A model generated the notes under the pieces. It was given only the letters and a program-made list of their open reading frames with translations, ran no database searches and was not told the origin of the DNA. From Streptomyces violens (GTDB lineage Bacteria > Actinomycetota > Actinomycetes > Streptomycetales > Streptomycetaceae): 64,000 nucleotides of DNA. Of this stretch, positions 17,057-26,198 are shown piece after piece. Both the position numbers and the translations under genes were made by a program. Position 1 is the first letter of the stretch. Each line of letters opens with the position of its first letter. The stretch lies in the NCBI RefSeq assembly GCF_000717745.1, contig NZ_JOBH01000010.1:248001-312000 (forward strand), read 5' to 3'.

Positions 17057-18307
17057 ATGCCTCTCGCACTTCTGGCGCTGGCCATCGGCGCCTTCGGAAT
17101 CGGCACCACCGAGTTCGTGATCATGGGGTTGCTGCCGGAGGTCGCCGCCGACTTCGGCGTCTCCATCCCCACCGCCGGCTTCCTGACCACCGGCTACGCG
17201 CTCGGTGTCGTGGTCGGTGCCCCGCTGCTGGCCGTCCTCGGCGCCCGCGTCTCGCGCAAGCGGATGCTGATGCTGCTGATGGGCCTGTTCATCGCGGGCA
17301 ATCTCGTCTCGGCCGTCGCCCCCGTCTTCGGTGTCATGCTGGCCGGCCGGGTGATCGCCTCGCTCGCGCACGGCGCGTTCTTCGGCATCGGCTCGATCGT
17401 GGCCGCGGGCCTGGTCGCGCCGCACAAGAAGGCCGGCGCGATCGCGATGATGTTCACCGGCCTCACCGTCGCCAACGTCGTCGGCGTCCCGGCCGGCACG
17501 TTCATCGGCCAGAGCGTCGGCTGGCGCGCGACCTTCTTCATCGTCGCCGCGCTCGGCGTACTGGGTCTGCTGGGCATCGCGGCGCTCGTACCGGCCGACC
17601 GCCGCGAAGCGGGCGCACCGCAGCGCACGCACCTCCGCGGCGAGCTCGCCGCCTTCCGCAACCCGCAGGTCCTGCTGGCCATGGCAATGACCGTGCTCGG
17701 CTTCGGCGGCGTCTTCGCCGCGATCACCTACATCGCGCCGATGATGACCGAGGCCGCCGGGTACGCCGACGGGTCCGTCACCTGGCTGCTCGTCCTCTTC
17801 GGCATCGGGATGGTGGCCGGCAACCTGATCGGCGGCAAGTTCGCCGACCGCGCGCTGATGCCGATGCTGTACGTGGCGCTCGCGGCGCTGGCCGTCGTGC
17901 TCGGGACCTTCACGTTCACCGCCTACGACAAGGTTGCCGCCGCCGTCGCCATCCCGCTGATCGGCGCCTTCGGGTTCGCGACCGTACCGCCGCTGCAGAA
18001 GCGGGTGCTCGACCAGACCGCGGACGCGCCCACGCTCGCCTCCGCCGTCAACATCGGCGCCTTCAACCTCGGCAACGCGATCGCCGCCTGGCTCGGCGGC
18101 CTGGTCATCTCGGCCGGCCTCGGCGTCACGGCCCCCAACTGGGTCGGCGCGCTGCTCGCCGCCTCCGCGCTGGTACTGGCCTTCTGGTCGGCCGCGCTGG
18201 AACGCCGGGACCGGGCGGCCGCCGGCGGCACCGGCCGGGTCGTCGCGGGCGGGACGGCGGAGCAGAGCGCGGCGGAGGAGACCGCGGCGGCACCCGTGCG
18301 GGCGTGA
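17057..18307 (+). CDS. MFS drug-efflux transporter (AraJ/CmlR-like, 12 TM)
   Basis: 416 residues, twelve membrane segments. The first helix holds GAFGIGTTEFVIMGLLPEV, the signature of the DHA1-type AraJ/chloramphenicol-resistance subfamily, and the loop after helix 2 reads GARVSRKRML, the MFS motif A region. ATG 17057 is preceded by GAAGGG. It lies 132 bp from the divergent MarR gene, its likely repressor. Substrates cannot be predicted. Confidence 0.87.
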   Translation: MPLALLALAIGAFGIGTTEFVIMGLLPEVAADFGVSIPTAGFLTTGYALGVVVGAPLLAVLGARVSRKRMLMLLMGLFIAGNLVSAVAPVFGVMLAGRVIASLAHGAFFGIGSIVAAGLVAPHKKAGAIAMMFTGLTVANVVGVPAGTFIGQSVGWRATFFIVAALGVLGLLGIAALVPADRREAGAPQRTHLRGELAAFRNPQVLLAMAMTVLGFGGVFAAITYIAPMMTEAAGYADGSVTWLLVLFGIGMVAGNLIGGKFADRALMPMLYVALAALAVVLGTFTFTAYDKVAAAVAIPLIGAFGFATVPPLQKRVLDQTADAPTLASAVNIGAFNLGNAIAAWLGGLVISAGLGVTAPNWVGALLAASALVLAFWSAALERRDRAAAGGTGRVVAGGTAEQSAAEETAAAPVRA

Positions 18308-18410
18308 CTCCTTGAGTGGCTGCTCGCCCCGGTAAGCCTCCCGGCTCCGTTCCCTCCCACGCACCACCCCTCGTACTCGTACCAAGCACCACCCCCAAGG
18401 AGCACCACCC

Positions 18411-18848
18411 ATGAGCACCCCCGACCCCATCGCCGCCGTCCGCCCGCTCACCACCGGGGACGTGGACGCCCTCGTCGAAGCCGCGCGGCGGGCCGCCGAC
18501 GGTGAAGGCGTACGCGGCAGCATCACCGTGCTGGACGCCGGCGGCCACCTGCTCGGCTTCCGGCGGGACGACGAGGCCGTGCTGATCTCGGGCGAGACCA
18601 GTACCCGCAAGGCGTACACCGCGCTGCAGCTCGACGCGCCCACCGCCGACCTGGTCGACCTGGTCCGTCCGGACGGCCTCTTCCACACGCTGCCGACCGC
18701 CCTCGACCGGCCGCTGCTGTTCATCGCGGGTGGCGTACCGCTGCACCGCGACGGCCGGCTGATCGGCGCCATCGGCTTCGGCGGCGGCGCGCCGGAGCAG
18801 GACCACCGGATCGCCGTCGCCGCCCGTCAGGCCGCCGGCCTGGAGTGA
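18411..18848 (+). CDS. GlcG/HbpS-family protein
   Basis: 145 residues of the DUF336 fold (VRPLTTGDVDALVEAARRAA, then SITVLDAGGHLLGFRRDD, ending IGAIGFGGGAPEQDH). The family includes HbpS, a haem-binding redox-sensor partner of Streptomyces, and GlcG from glycolate operons. No signal peptide is visible, unlike secreted HbpS, so a cytoplasmic role is likely. It follows the MFS gene by about 100 bp and may be cotranscribed. Function unproven. Confidence 0.75.
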   Translation: MSTPDPIAAVRPLTTGDVDALVEAARRAADGEGVRGSITVLDAGGHLLGFRRDDEAVLISGETSTRKAYTALQLDAPTADLVDLVRPDGLFHTLPTALDRPLLFIAGGVPLHRDGRLIGAIGFGGGAPEQDHRIAVAARQAAGLE

Positions 18849-18849
18849 T

Positions 18850-19410
18850 TCACCGTCCGGCCGTCCGGTCGACCTGCTCCGGCCGCCGCCCGCGCTCCCC
18901 GCGCAGGCGGCGGCCGCGGGCTGTCGGGCCCCAGGGCTTCAGTACGGAGATCGCCGTCAGGAAGACGTACAGCGTGAGCGCGACGGCCGGTGCCACGACG
19001 AGATCGGGCTCCGGGGGCGCCGGCCGGCCGGCTGCCACCGCGCCGACCGCCGCGTGGATCTGCGTACGCAGCGCGAGGGCGGTGGCGACGACCGCGCCCA
19101 GCGTGAGCCAGAACTTGGTGACCACCCACCGGTGCTGGGCCAGCCCCCACGGCGTGCCGAGCGAGAGGACGAGGCCGGAGACCAGGGTGAGCGCCGCGAG
19201 CGGGATGATCAGCCAGTCGATGAAGATCTTCATCGAGCGGTAGGCGGCCGCGGCGAGTTGCGGGGCGGCGTCGGCCCCGGCGGCACCGCCCGCGGTCGAT
19301 GCCGCGATGCCGAGCGCCAGCAGGCCGAGCGTGAGCCCGAGCCAGCCGACGGAGACGACGACGTGGACGACGAGGGTGGCCCGGCGTGCGGGACGGCTGA
19401 GCTGCTGCAT
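18850..19410 (-). CDS. Four-helix membrane protein (DUF2269-like)
   Basis: 186 residues, with hydrophobic segments at about 12-35, 64-85, 96-115 and 138-158, and short loops containing W and H residues (LVVHVVVSVGWLGL; AQHRWVVTKFWLTLG). This resembles the DUF2269 membrane family. ATG 19410 was chosen; a GTG nine bases upstream is equally possible. Its stop lies next to the stop of the convergent HbpS-like gene. Function unknown. Confidence 0.7.
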   Translation of the reverse strand: MQQLSRPARRATLVVHVVVSVGWLGLTLGLLALGIAASTAGGAAGADAAPQLAAAAYRSMKIFIDWLIIPLAALTLVSGLVLSLGTPWGLAQHRWVVTKFWLTLGAVVATALALRTQIHAAVGAVAAGRPAPPEPDLVVAPAVALTLYVFLTAISVLKPWGPTARGRRLRGERGRRPEQVDRTAGR

Positions 19411-19579
19411 GTTCACCACCGTCGCGCCCGGTGGCCCGCGGCGCGTCTGACGGCGGGAGTATCCGCCGGTACGCGCGGACGAGTACGGAGATCTGTACCG
19501 ACCGGAGATGTACTGGCCGGAGCCGGCCGACGCGTCCCGGCCCGCCCGTCACGCGGTACTACCGCCTACCCTCGCCCCC

Positions 19580-20221
19580 ATGGCCAAGCTGCACCTCTTC
19601 GACCTGGACGGAACGCTGCTCTACGGGTCCGCCGCCGCCGTGGAGATCGCGCGGCAGCTCGGGCTGGAACGGGAGACCGGCGAGCTGGAACGCGCCTTCG
19701 CGGCCGGCGAGCTGACTCCGCCGCGCTTCGCGCAGCTGGCCTGCGACCTGTGGACCGAGCTGACCCACGCCGATGTCGCGGCCGCTTTCGAGGCGGCGCC
19801 CTGGCTGGCCGGCATCCGGGACGTGTGGGCCGACATCCGCGAGCGCGGGGAGCGCTGCGCGGTGATCTCCCTTTCGCCGTCCTTCTTCGTGGACCGGCTG
19901 CTGGGCTGGGGCGCCGACGCGGCGTACGGCTCGCGCTGGCCGGACGTGCCGTTCCGGGAGCGGGTGGACCCGGCCGGCATCCTGTCCGCCGGGGCCAAGG
20001 TGCGGATCGCCGACGAGCTCTGCGCGTCGTTCGGGCTGAGCCGGGCCGACTGCGTGGCGTACGGGGATTCCCGCTCCGACGTGGAACTGTTCGCGGCCCT
20101 CCCGGCGTCCGTGGCGGTGAACGCGGATCATCACGTCAGCGAACTCGCGACCTTCGCGTACGCGGGACGGGACCTGCGGGAGGCGTACGCGCTGACGCTC
20201 GGCGGGAAGGCCGGCGGATGA
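19580..20221 (+). CDS. HAD-superfamily phosphatase (SerB-like)
   Basis: 213 residues. HAD motif I FDLDGT lies at residues 6-11, motif II is VISLS near 95, and motif III/IV is K...YGDSRSDVELF near 150-165. The helical cap sits between motifs I and II, as in phosphoserine phosphatase and related HAD-IB enzymes that hydrolyse small phosphate esters. The catalytic nucleophile would be D7. Substrate unknown. It stands alone. Confidence 0.82.
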   Translation: MAKLHLFDLDGTLLYGSAAAVEIARQLGLERETGELERAFAAGELTPPRFAQLACDLWTELTHADVAAAFEAAPWLAGIRDVWADIRERGERCAVISLSPSFFVDRLLGWGADAAYGSRWPDVPFRERVDPAGILSAGAKVRIADELCASFGLSRADCVAYGDSRSDVELFAALPASVAVNADHHVSELATFAYAGRDLREAYALTLGGKAGG

Positions 20222-20622
20222 GCCCACCGGCTCGCGCCACCATCCACGGCACCGGCCGGTTCACCCGGAACTCACCAGGGCTTCACCGGGGCGTCGGCGG
20301 GCTGCCGCGGAACGGGGCTTGTGGATTCGTCCGCTCCCGGTATGGTCGACTCCGATTCACCGGGCGGGCGCGCCGCGGGTTGTCCCGGCGCACGTCCGGA
20401 GTCCGCCAGCCTACCGGCAACGCGCCCTGCGTTACCGGGCCTTCAGGCTGTCCGCCCGTACGTACGGGTGCGGGCTGACATGCTGCGGAGGCGTGCGGAG
20501 ACGGGAACTGCGTTGGGTGTGACACGAGTCGGAGCTGCCCCGCTTTCGCGGGTATTGCCCGGCTAGCGGTTGCCGATCAAGAATGCGAAGACGTTCCACG
20601 ACCGTTCGAGGCGAGGCAGACC
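20222..20622. other. 401-bp gap upstream of the flavohemoglobin gene
   Basis: No convincing gene. It should hold the promoter of the flavohemoglobin operon. I looked for NsrR- or SigR-like boxes by eye and saw nothing convincing. Confidence 0.4.
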
Positions 20623-22113
20623 ATGGACGCTCCGACCACCGCGTCGGCCGGTAACGGCGCCGACGGTGACAGTGGCGCATGGGGTTGGTTCACTCCCTCT
20701 CCCGCCAAGTCACCGGAAAAGCCCACCGAATCGACTGAGGCCACCGAATCAGTCGAAGCGATCAAATCCGCTGAATCAACCGAATCGAATGAAGCGGCAG
20801 CCGACCGGGCGGTTCCTCCGACCGCTCCCCGCGCGACTCCTGAAGCCGCTTCTCGGTCCGGCGCCCGGACCGCCACCCTCCCGCCCCGCCGTGAGGTCCC
20901 GGCTGCGGCCGGGCCCGTGCCGGAGTCCGCGCTGGAGGCGTCGGTCCGTACGCAGCGGCCCGCCGCGGCCGAGGCGTCCGCCGACGCGCTGCTCATCCGG
21001 CGCACCATGGCGGAGATCGAGCCGGTGGCGGACCAGGTCACCTCGTACTTCTACGCGCTTCTCTTCGTCCGCCACCCCGACCTGCGTCAGCTCTTCCCGG
21101 TCTCGATGGACGAGCAGCGCGACCGGCTGTTCAAGGCGCTGCTCACCGCCGCCCAGCGGGTGGACGACGACGCGTCGCTCACCGAGTTCCTGGCGCACCT
21201 CGGCCGCGGCCACCGCAAGTACGGCACGCTGCCGGAGCACTACCCGGCCGTCGGTGAGTGCCTGCTCGGGGCGCTCGCTCGTTACGCCACGCTGAGCTGG
21301 GACGGCGAGGCCGAGGCCGCCTGGATCCGCGCGTACACCAAGATCTCGCAGATCATGATCGACGCCGCCGCCGAGGACGAGGCCACCGCGCCCGCCTGGT
21401 GGGACGCCGAGGTGGTCGCGCACGAGCTGCGCACGTCCGACGTCGCGATCGTCACCGTGCGGCCGGACCAGCCGTACCCGTTCCTCGCCGGGCAGTACAC
21501 CAGCGTGGAGACGCCGTGGTGGCCGCGGGTGTGGCGGCACTATTCCTTTGCCTGCGCGCCGCGCTCGGACGGCCTGCTCTCCTTCCACGTCAAGGCGGTA
21601 CCGGCGGGCTGGGTCTCGGGTGCGCTGGTGCACCGGGCGCGGCCGGGCGACGTCATCCGGCTCGGCCCGCCGGGCGGCTCGATGACCGTCGACCACACCA
21701 CCGACAACGGCCTGCTGTGCCTGGGCGGCGGTACGGGCATCGCGCCCATCAAGGCACTGGTCGAGGATGTCGCCGAGCACGGCCGCCGGAGGCCGGTGGA
21801 AGTGTTCTACGGTGCCCGTAGTGATCATGACCTCTATGACATCGACACCATGCTGCGGCTGGAGCACGCCCATCCCTGGCTGTCCGTGCGCCCGGTGATC
21901 TCCAGCGGACCGACGGGCGGTGTGTACAGGAGCATCAGCGGGCGGCTGCCGGACGCGGTGCGGGAGTACGGCCCGTGGGGCGAGTACGACGCGTATGTGT
22001 CGGGGCCGCCCGGCATGATCCGCAGCGGCGTGGACGCGCTGGTCGGCGTCGGCGTCCCGTCGGACCGTATCCGGCATGACGCCGTTGAAGAGCTTGTCGC
22101 GGCGGGAGAGTAG
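20623..22113 (+). CDS. Flavohemoglobin-type protein with a long disordered N-terminus
   Basis: 496 residues. Residues 1-120 are low-complexity, Ser/Thr/Glu/Ala-rich (ESTEATESVEA) and written with GAA and TCA codons unusual for this DNA. Residues 121-252 are a globin with the flavohemoglobin triad: Y144 (B10), Q165 (E7) and proximal H197 (F8). Residues 265-490 are a ferredoxin-reductase-like FAD/NAD(P)H domain with RHYS (305-308) and GGGTGIAP (368-375). Such proteins oxidise nitric oxide to nitrate using NAD(P)H and O2. E. coli Hmp is 396 residues, so the extra 100 are the N-terminal extension. The next gene starts three bases after the stop, so the two are translationally coupled. Confidence 0.88.
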   Translation: MDAPTTASAGNGADGDSGAWGWFTPSPAKSPEKPTESTEATESVEAIKSAESTESNEAAADRAVPPTAPRATPEAASRSGARTATLPPRREVPAAAGPVPESALEASVRTQRPAAAEASADALLIRRTMAEIEPVADQVTSYFYALLFVRHPDLRQLFPVSMDEQRDRLFKALLTAAQRVDDDASLTEFLAHLGRGHRKYGTLPEHYPAVGECLLGALARYATLSWDGEAEAAWIRAYTKISQIMIDAAAEDEATAPAWWDAEVVAHELRTSDVAIVTVRPDQPYPFLAGQYTSVETPWWPRVWRHYSFACAPRSDGLLSFHVKAVPAGWVSGALVHRARPGDVIRLGPPGGSMTVDHTTDNGLLCLGGGTGIAPIKALVEDVAEHGRRRPVEVFYGARSDHDLYDIDTMLRLEHAHPWLSVRPVISSGPTGGVYRSISGRLPDAVREYGPWGEYDAYVSGPPGMIRSGVDALVGVGVPSDRIRHDAVEELVAAGE

Positions 22114-22116
22114 TAC

Positions 22117-23151
22117 TTGAGCACCGAAGACAGCAGCCGCTGGGGTTACTCGCGCGAGCCTGCGGGTCCGTATCCGGACGAGTACGCGGTCCAGTACCCG
22201 GACCGGTACGCGAGCGAGTACCCGGACGTCTACACCTACGAGCCGGCCGCCCCGGCTGCTCCCACGCACGAGCGGCCCGGCTCGACTGCCCACCCGCACG
22301 AGCGGTCCGGTCCGGCTTCGCAGGCGTACGAGCAGCCGGCCGCGCGGCCCGTGCCGAGCTGGGCCGTCGAGGAGCCGGCCGAGCGGCCCGGCAGCGACGG
22401 TGAGCACCTCGTGCAGCAGCAGATGGGAACGACCGATCGCGCCGACCGCTTCTACCGCGACCAGGTCCTGGACCACCTCAACTCGCGCATGCGGGAGTTC
22501 GTCGGCCGTCAGGAGATGTTCTTCCTGGCGACCGCGGACGGGAACGGCGAGTGCGACTCGACCTTCCGGGCCGGGCCGCCCGGCTTCGTACGTGTGCTGG
22601 ACGAGCGCACCCTGATCTACCCCGAGTACCGCGGTAACGGCGTGCTGGCCTCGCTCGGCAACCTCTCCGAGAACCCACGGCTGGGCATCCTCTTCGTGGA
22701 CTTCCTGCGCGACCGGATCGGCCTGCATGTGAACGGGCGGGCCTGGGTCGTCCCGGACGAGGAGATGCGGGTGCGCCACCCCGATCTGCCGGTCGACCCG
22801 GTGCCCGGGCGGCGCGCACAGCTGTGGGTGGCGGTCGAGGTGGAGGAGGCGTACATCCACTGCGCCAAGCACATACCCCACCTGCAGAAGGTCCCCCGGC
22901 AGGAGCGCGGCGACCGCGCCTGGGGCACGGACGACATGAAGCGCAAGGGCGGCGACTTCTTCGGCGCGGCGGCCGAGGCGGCCGAGCGGGCCCCCTACCG
23001 GCGTCGGGAAGAGGCACCGGCAGCACCGGCGCCGGCTCGTCCTCGCACTCCCGACCCCTCCTCGTTCCAGGAGGAGGCGGAGCGAGTACTGGCGCTCGTG
23101 CAGCAGCGGGCACCGGCGGACCCCGGCGAGTTCCGCGGCTGGTTCGGCTAG
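22117..23151 (+). CDS. PNPOx-fold flavin-binding protein coupled to the flavohemoglobin
   Basis: 344 residues. Start TTG 22117 with GGGAG eight bases upstream, inside the end of the previous gene. Residues 1-100 are low-complexity, with repeated YPD/YASEYPD units and Pro/Ala/His. Residues about 110-270 form a pyridoxamine-phosphate-oxidase-like split barrel (REFVGRQEMFFLATAD, GFVRVLDERTLIYPEY, ENPRLGILFVDF). The C-terminus is an Arg/Pro/Ala-rich linker and a short helix. The family binds FMN or F420 and often handles reactive oxygen or nitrogen species, which fits the partner gene. Exact reaction unknown. Confidence 0.78.
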   Translation: MSTEDSSRWGYSREPAGPYPDEYAVQYPDRYASEYPDVYTYEPAAPAAPTHERPGSTAHPHERSGPASQAYEQPAARPVPSWAVEEPAERPGSDGEHLVQQQMGTTDRADRFYRDQVLDHLNSRMREFVGRQEMFFLATADGNGECDSTFRAGPPGFVRVLDERTLIYPEYRGNGVLASLGNLSENPRLGILFVDFLRDRIGLHVNGRAWVVPDEEMRVRHPDLPVDPVPGRRAQLWVAVEVEEAYIHCAKHIPHLQKVPRQERGDRAWGTDDMKRKGGDFFGAAAEAAERAPYRRREEAPAAPAPARPRTPDPSSFQEEAERVLALVQQRAPADPGEFRGWFG

Positions 23152-23168
23152 CCCGGCAGTCGACCCCT

Positions 23169-23182
23169 GTTTCACGTGAAAC
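23169..23182. promoter_or_regulatory. parS site (ParB binding)
   Basis: Perfect GTTTCACGTGAAAC, first of three in 79 bp downstream of the PNPOx gene. Confidence 0.9.
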
Positions 23183-23189
23183 ATGTCGT

Positions 23190-23203
23190 GTTTCACGTGA
23201 AAC
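23190..23203. promoter_or_regulatory. parS site (ParB binding)
   Basis: Second perfect site of the triplet; 21 bp from the first, two helical turns. Confidence 0.9.
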
Positions 23204-23233
23204 AGCCGGAAGCGGCACGACGTGGACGCGGAT

Positions 23234-23247
23234 GTTTCACGTGAAAC
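23234..23247. promoter_or_regulatory. parS site (ParB binding)
   Basis: Third perfect site of the triplet, 44 bp from the second. This is the densest parS group in the window and lies between convergent genes. Confidence 0.9.
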
Positions 23248-23271
23248 GGACGGTTCGCGCGGGGCAGGCCG

Positions 23272-23751
23272 TCAGCCCAGATCGGGTGCGTGCAGCGCCC
23301 GGACGCCTTCGATGTTGGCGTCGAGGTAATGCCGCAGCGAGAGCGGTACGACCTCGACGGAGGCGATCCCGACGCGGGTGAATGGCACCCGCACGATCTC
23401 GTACTCCCCGCACGGCTCCTCCACCTCGGGGCCGTGCCGCCGAGTCAGGTCCATGGAGTCGAGTCGGCAGACGAAGAAGTGCTGCACCTTCACGCCGTCC
23501 ACGCCGCCGTCCGTGACGTGCTCGACCGTGTCGACGAAGACCGGTACGACGTCCTTGACCTTGGCGCCCAGCTCCTCGTCCACCTCCCGGTGGAGGGCAT
23601 CGATCACGGTGGCGTCCTCGGGCTCCACGCCGCCGCCCGGCGTGATCCAGTACGGGTTCCGTCCCGGCTTGGTGCGCTTGATCAGGATGAGGTCGTCACC
23701 GTCGAGCAGGATCGCGCGAGCGGTGCGTTTGACGACTGGCCGTACGGTCAT
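23272..23751 (-). CDS. Nudix hydrolase
   Basis: 159 residues. The Nudix box GX5EX7REUXEEXGU is present: GGGVEPED near residue 39, then HREVDEELGA near 55-64. It begins RAILLDGDDLILIKRT, normal for the fold. Nudix enzymes hydrolyse nucleoside diphosphates linked to another group, often as housecleaning. ATG 23751 puts the motif at the usual depth. Substrate unknown. Confidence 0.88.
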   Translation of the reverse strand: MTVRPVVKRTARAILLDGDDLILIKRTKPGRNPYWITPGGGVEPEDATVIDALHREVDEELGAKVKDVVPVFVDTVEHVTDGGVDGVKVQHFFVCRLDSMDLTRRHGPEVEEPCGEYEIVRVPFTRVGIASVEVVPLSLRHYLDANIEGVRALHAPDLG

Positions 23752-23902
23752 AGGGGACAGATGCCGCTTTCGACGGCTGGTGAAACCCGCGTCTTGCGGG
23801 GCGCGTGACATCCGGTCGCGGGCGTGCCGGATACGCCCCGGTCAGCGCCGGAACGAACCCCTCCATGCCGTTCACCAGTGCGGTAGCTCTACCCGCCGTC
23901 GG

Positions 23903-24799
23903 TCACCAGGCCGCCGCGGCCCGCAGCAGCCACTCGTGCGCGCGGGCGATGTGCGGCAGGGCGAGCGTCCCGGTGCGGACGACGAGGAAGTATGTGCGCA
24001 GCGGCGGCACCGGTGGGTCCAGCAGCGAGACCACCTCACCGCGGTCGAGCGCCGGTGCGGCGAGGTAGCGCGGTACGACGGCGAGCCCGGCACCGGCCGC
24101 CGCACAGGCCAGGACCGCACGCAGGTCGGCGGCTATCACGGCGGCGGGGGCCGTGGGTCGGGTGTCGAAGACGGCGGACCAGTAGCGGGTGACCAGCGGC
24201 AGGCTTTCGTGGACCTCGACCACCGGTACGGAATCGAGGGCCTGCGGGCCGCGGTCCTGGAGGCCGGCCGGGCCGCCGAGCCGGTCCGCCCAGCGGGGCG
24301 CGGCGACCAGAACGTGCTCCTCGTCGCACAGCGGGGTCGCGGTGAGCAGCCCGCCGCGCGGCCGGGCGGTGGTGACGGCGAGATCGTGGTGGCCGGCGGC
24401 GAGCCCGCTGAGCAGCTCCTCGGCGGACCCGAAGGAGGTACGGACGGCGAGGCCCCGGTCGATGAGCGGGGCGAGGGCCGGGAGGGCGCGTTCGGCGGCG
24501 AATTCCGGGGGCCCGGCGAGATGGAGGGTGCGGGTGACGGATTCCTCGTCGAGCCCGGCTTCGGTGATCTCGGTGAGGGCGTCGAGATGCGGGGCGATCT
24601 TGTGGGCGAGTTCGTCGCCGACGGTGGTGGCGATGACCCCGCGCGGCCTGCGCAGGAACAGCGGGCGGCCGAGCTGGCGCTCCAGTGACCGTATCTGACT
24701 GGTCACCGCGGGCTGGGAGAGTCCGAGGAGGGCGGCGGCGCGGGTGAAGGAGCCGGCCCGGTGCACAGTGACGAAGGTGCGCAACAGCGCCAGATCCAT
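23903..24799 (-). CDS. LysR-family transcriptional regulator
   Basis: 298 residues, the standard LysR length. The winged helix-turn-helix is MDLALLRTFVTVHRAGSFTR with LLGLSQPAVTSQIRSLE (residues 1-46), followed by the periplasmic-binding-like effector domain. AAGGGGG precedes ATG 24799. Its upstream 226 bp separate it from the convergently placed terminator of the PLP enzyme gene. Which gene it controls is not clear from context. Confidence 0.9.
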   Translation of the reverse strand: MDLALLRTFVTVHRAGSFTRAAALLGLSQPAVTSQIRSLERQLGRPLFLRRPRGVIATTVGDELAHKIAPHLDALTEITEAGLDEESVTRTLHLAGPPEFAAERALPALAPLIDRGLAVRTSFGSAEELLSGLAAGHHDLAVTTARPRGGLLTATPLCDEEHVLVAAPRWADRLGGPAGLQDRGPQALDSVPVVEVHESLPLVTRYWSAVFDTRPTAPAAVIAADLRAVLACAAAGAGLAVVPRYLAAPALDRGEVVSLLDPPVPPLRTYFLVVRTGTLALPHIARAHEWLLRAAAAW

Positions 24800-24938
24800 C
24801 CATACCCCCTTCTTCTGGAATGCCTGCTCGCGGGGCCACTATAAATTTGTCGATAGGGCTGTGTCGCTAGCGTGATTGGACACTGACGCTGAGTCAACTA
24901 GCCTTGATTGTGCGGTTCGTTGCGCATTGAACCGAGGG

Positions 24939-24971
24939 CGGTCCGAGCCAAGAGGGGGGAGGCTCGGACCG
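24939..24971 (-). terminator. Hairpin terminator downstream of the PLP enzyme gene
   Basis: Perfect 11-bp arms CGGTCCGAGCC (24939-24949) and GGCTCGGACCG (24961-24971) around an 11-base purine-rich loop, 54 bp past the stop of the leftward gene. Confidence 0.75.
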
Positions 24972-25025
24972 TCTGCTGTGCGTACGGCCGGTACCGGCCC
25001 GACGGGACCGCCGGCCGGAGCGGTA

Positions 25026-26198
25026 TCAGGCGGTACTAGCTCCGCGCGTGGCCCCGTCCAACGCCTTGTCCAGCGCCCGGAGTACGTCCGCGACCAGGTC
25101 CTCCGGGTCCTCGACGCCGACGGAGAAGCGGACGAACCCGTCCGGTACGGCGTCGCCGCCCCAGCGTCCACGCCGCTCGGCCGTCGACCGTACCCCGCCA
25201 AAACTCGTCGCGTCGTCCACCAGCGTCAGTTCGGCCAGAAAACGTTCCGCGTGCGCCTTGTCCGGCAGGACGAAGGAGACGACGCAGCCGAAGCGTCCGG
25301 GGCGCATCTGGGCCACCGCGCCCACGTGCGCGGGGTCGGTCGGCAGCCCCGGGTGGCGCAGCCCGGTGACCTCCGCGCGGTCGCGCAGCGCCTCGGCCAG
25401 CGCCAGCGCGCCCGCCGCCTGCCGCTCGACGCGCAACGCCAGCGTGGCCAGCGACCGGTGCGCGAGCCACGCCTCCATCGGCCCGGGGATCGCGCCGACG
25501 GTCTTGCGCCACTGCCGGACGGAGTCAGTGAGCGCCTGGTCGCGGGTGGTGACGTACCCGAGCAGGACATCGCCGTGGCCGGTCAGCGCCTTCGTACCGC
25601 TGGCCACGGAGAAGTCGGCGCCGAGGTCGAGCGGGCGCTGGCCGAGCGGCGTGGCGAGGGTGTTGTCGACGGCGACCAGGGTGCCCTGGGCGTGCGCGGC
25701 CGTGGCGAGCCGGCGGATGTCGCAGACGTCCAGACCCGGATTGGAGGGCGTCTCGATCCACAGCAGCCGGGCGCCGTCCAGCACGTCGAGCTGGGCATCC
25801 CCGGCGGTGGGGGCGGTGCGGACCTCGACGCCGTAGCTCTCCAGGCGCTCCCGGACGGCGGGCATGAGCTGGTAGCAGTCGTTCGGCAGAACGACCACGT
25901 CGCCGGTGCGGACCTGGGAGAAGAGGACGGCGGAGATCGCGGCCATTCCGGAGGCGAAGACCGAGGCGTGGGCAGGCTCGCCGGGCGACTCCAACTCCGA
26001 GATCGCCTCTTCGAGGAGGGTCCAGGTCGGGTTGGACTCGCGGCCGTAGGTGTACGGCCCGGTGGCGTCGCCCGGCAGGTGGTAGTGGGCCGCGAAGACC
26101 GGCCCCGGGAGGGTCGGGTGGTACGCCTCGGCCTCGGGAAGGCCGGCCCGTACGGCCCGGGTGCTGTCGCCGGTGCTGTGCGCGTCGTCGCCTGTCAT
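25026..26198 (-). CDS. Cystathionine gamma-lyase/synthase-type PLP enzyme
   Basis: 390 residues of the Cys/Met-metabolism PLP family: YGR (51-53) contacts the phosphate of the neighbouring subunit, D178 binds the pyridine nitrogen (VAVDNT), and SGTKALTGHGD holds PLP lysine K203. Members cleave or form thioether bonds (cystathionine gamma-lyase, gamma-synthase, methionine gamma-lyase). Sequence alone does not decide; the lyase branch is most common in this position in streptomycetes, as I recall. ATG 26198 is chosen because the frame upstream matches a different protein, the tail of a phosphatase (see the pseudogene entry). Confidence 0.85.
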   Translation of the reverse strand: MTGDDAHSTGDSTRAVRAGLPEAEAYHPTLPGPVFAAHYHLPGDATGPYTYGRESNPTWTLLEEAISELESPGEPAHASVFASGMAAISAVLFSQVRTGDVVVLPNDCYQLMPAVRERLESYGVEVRTAPTAGDAQLDVLDGARLLWIETPSNPGLDVCDIRRLATAAHAQGTLVAVDNTLATPLGQRPLDLGADFSVASGTKALTGHGDVLLGYVTTRDQALTDSVRQWRKTVGAIPGPMEAWLAHRSLATLALRVERQAAGALALAEALRDRAEVTGLRHPGLPTDPAHVGAVAQMRPGRFGCVVSFVLPDKAHAERFLAELTLVDDATSFGGVRSTAERRGRWGGDAVPDGFVRFSVGVEDPEDLVADVLRALDKALDGATRGASTA

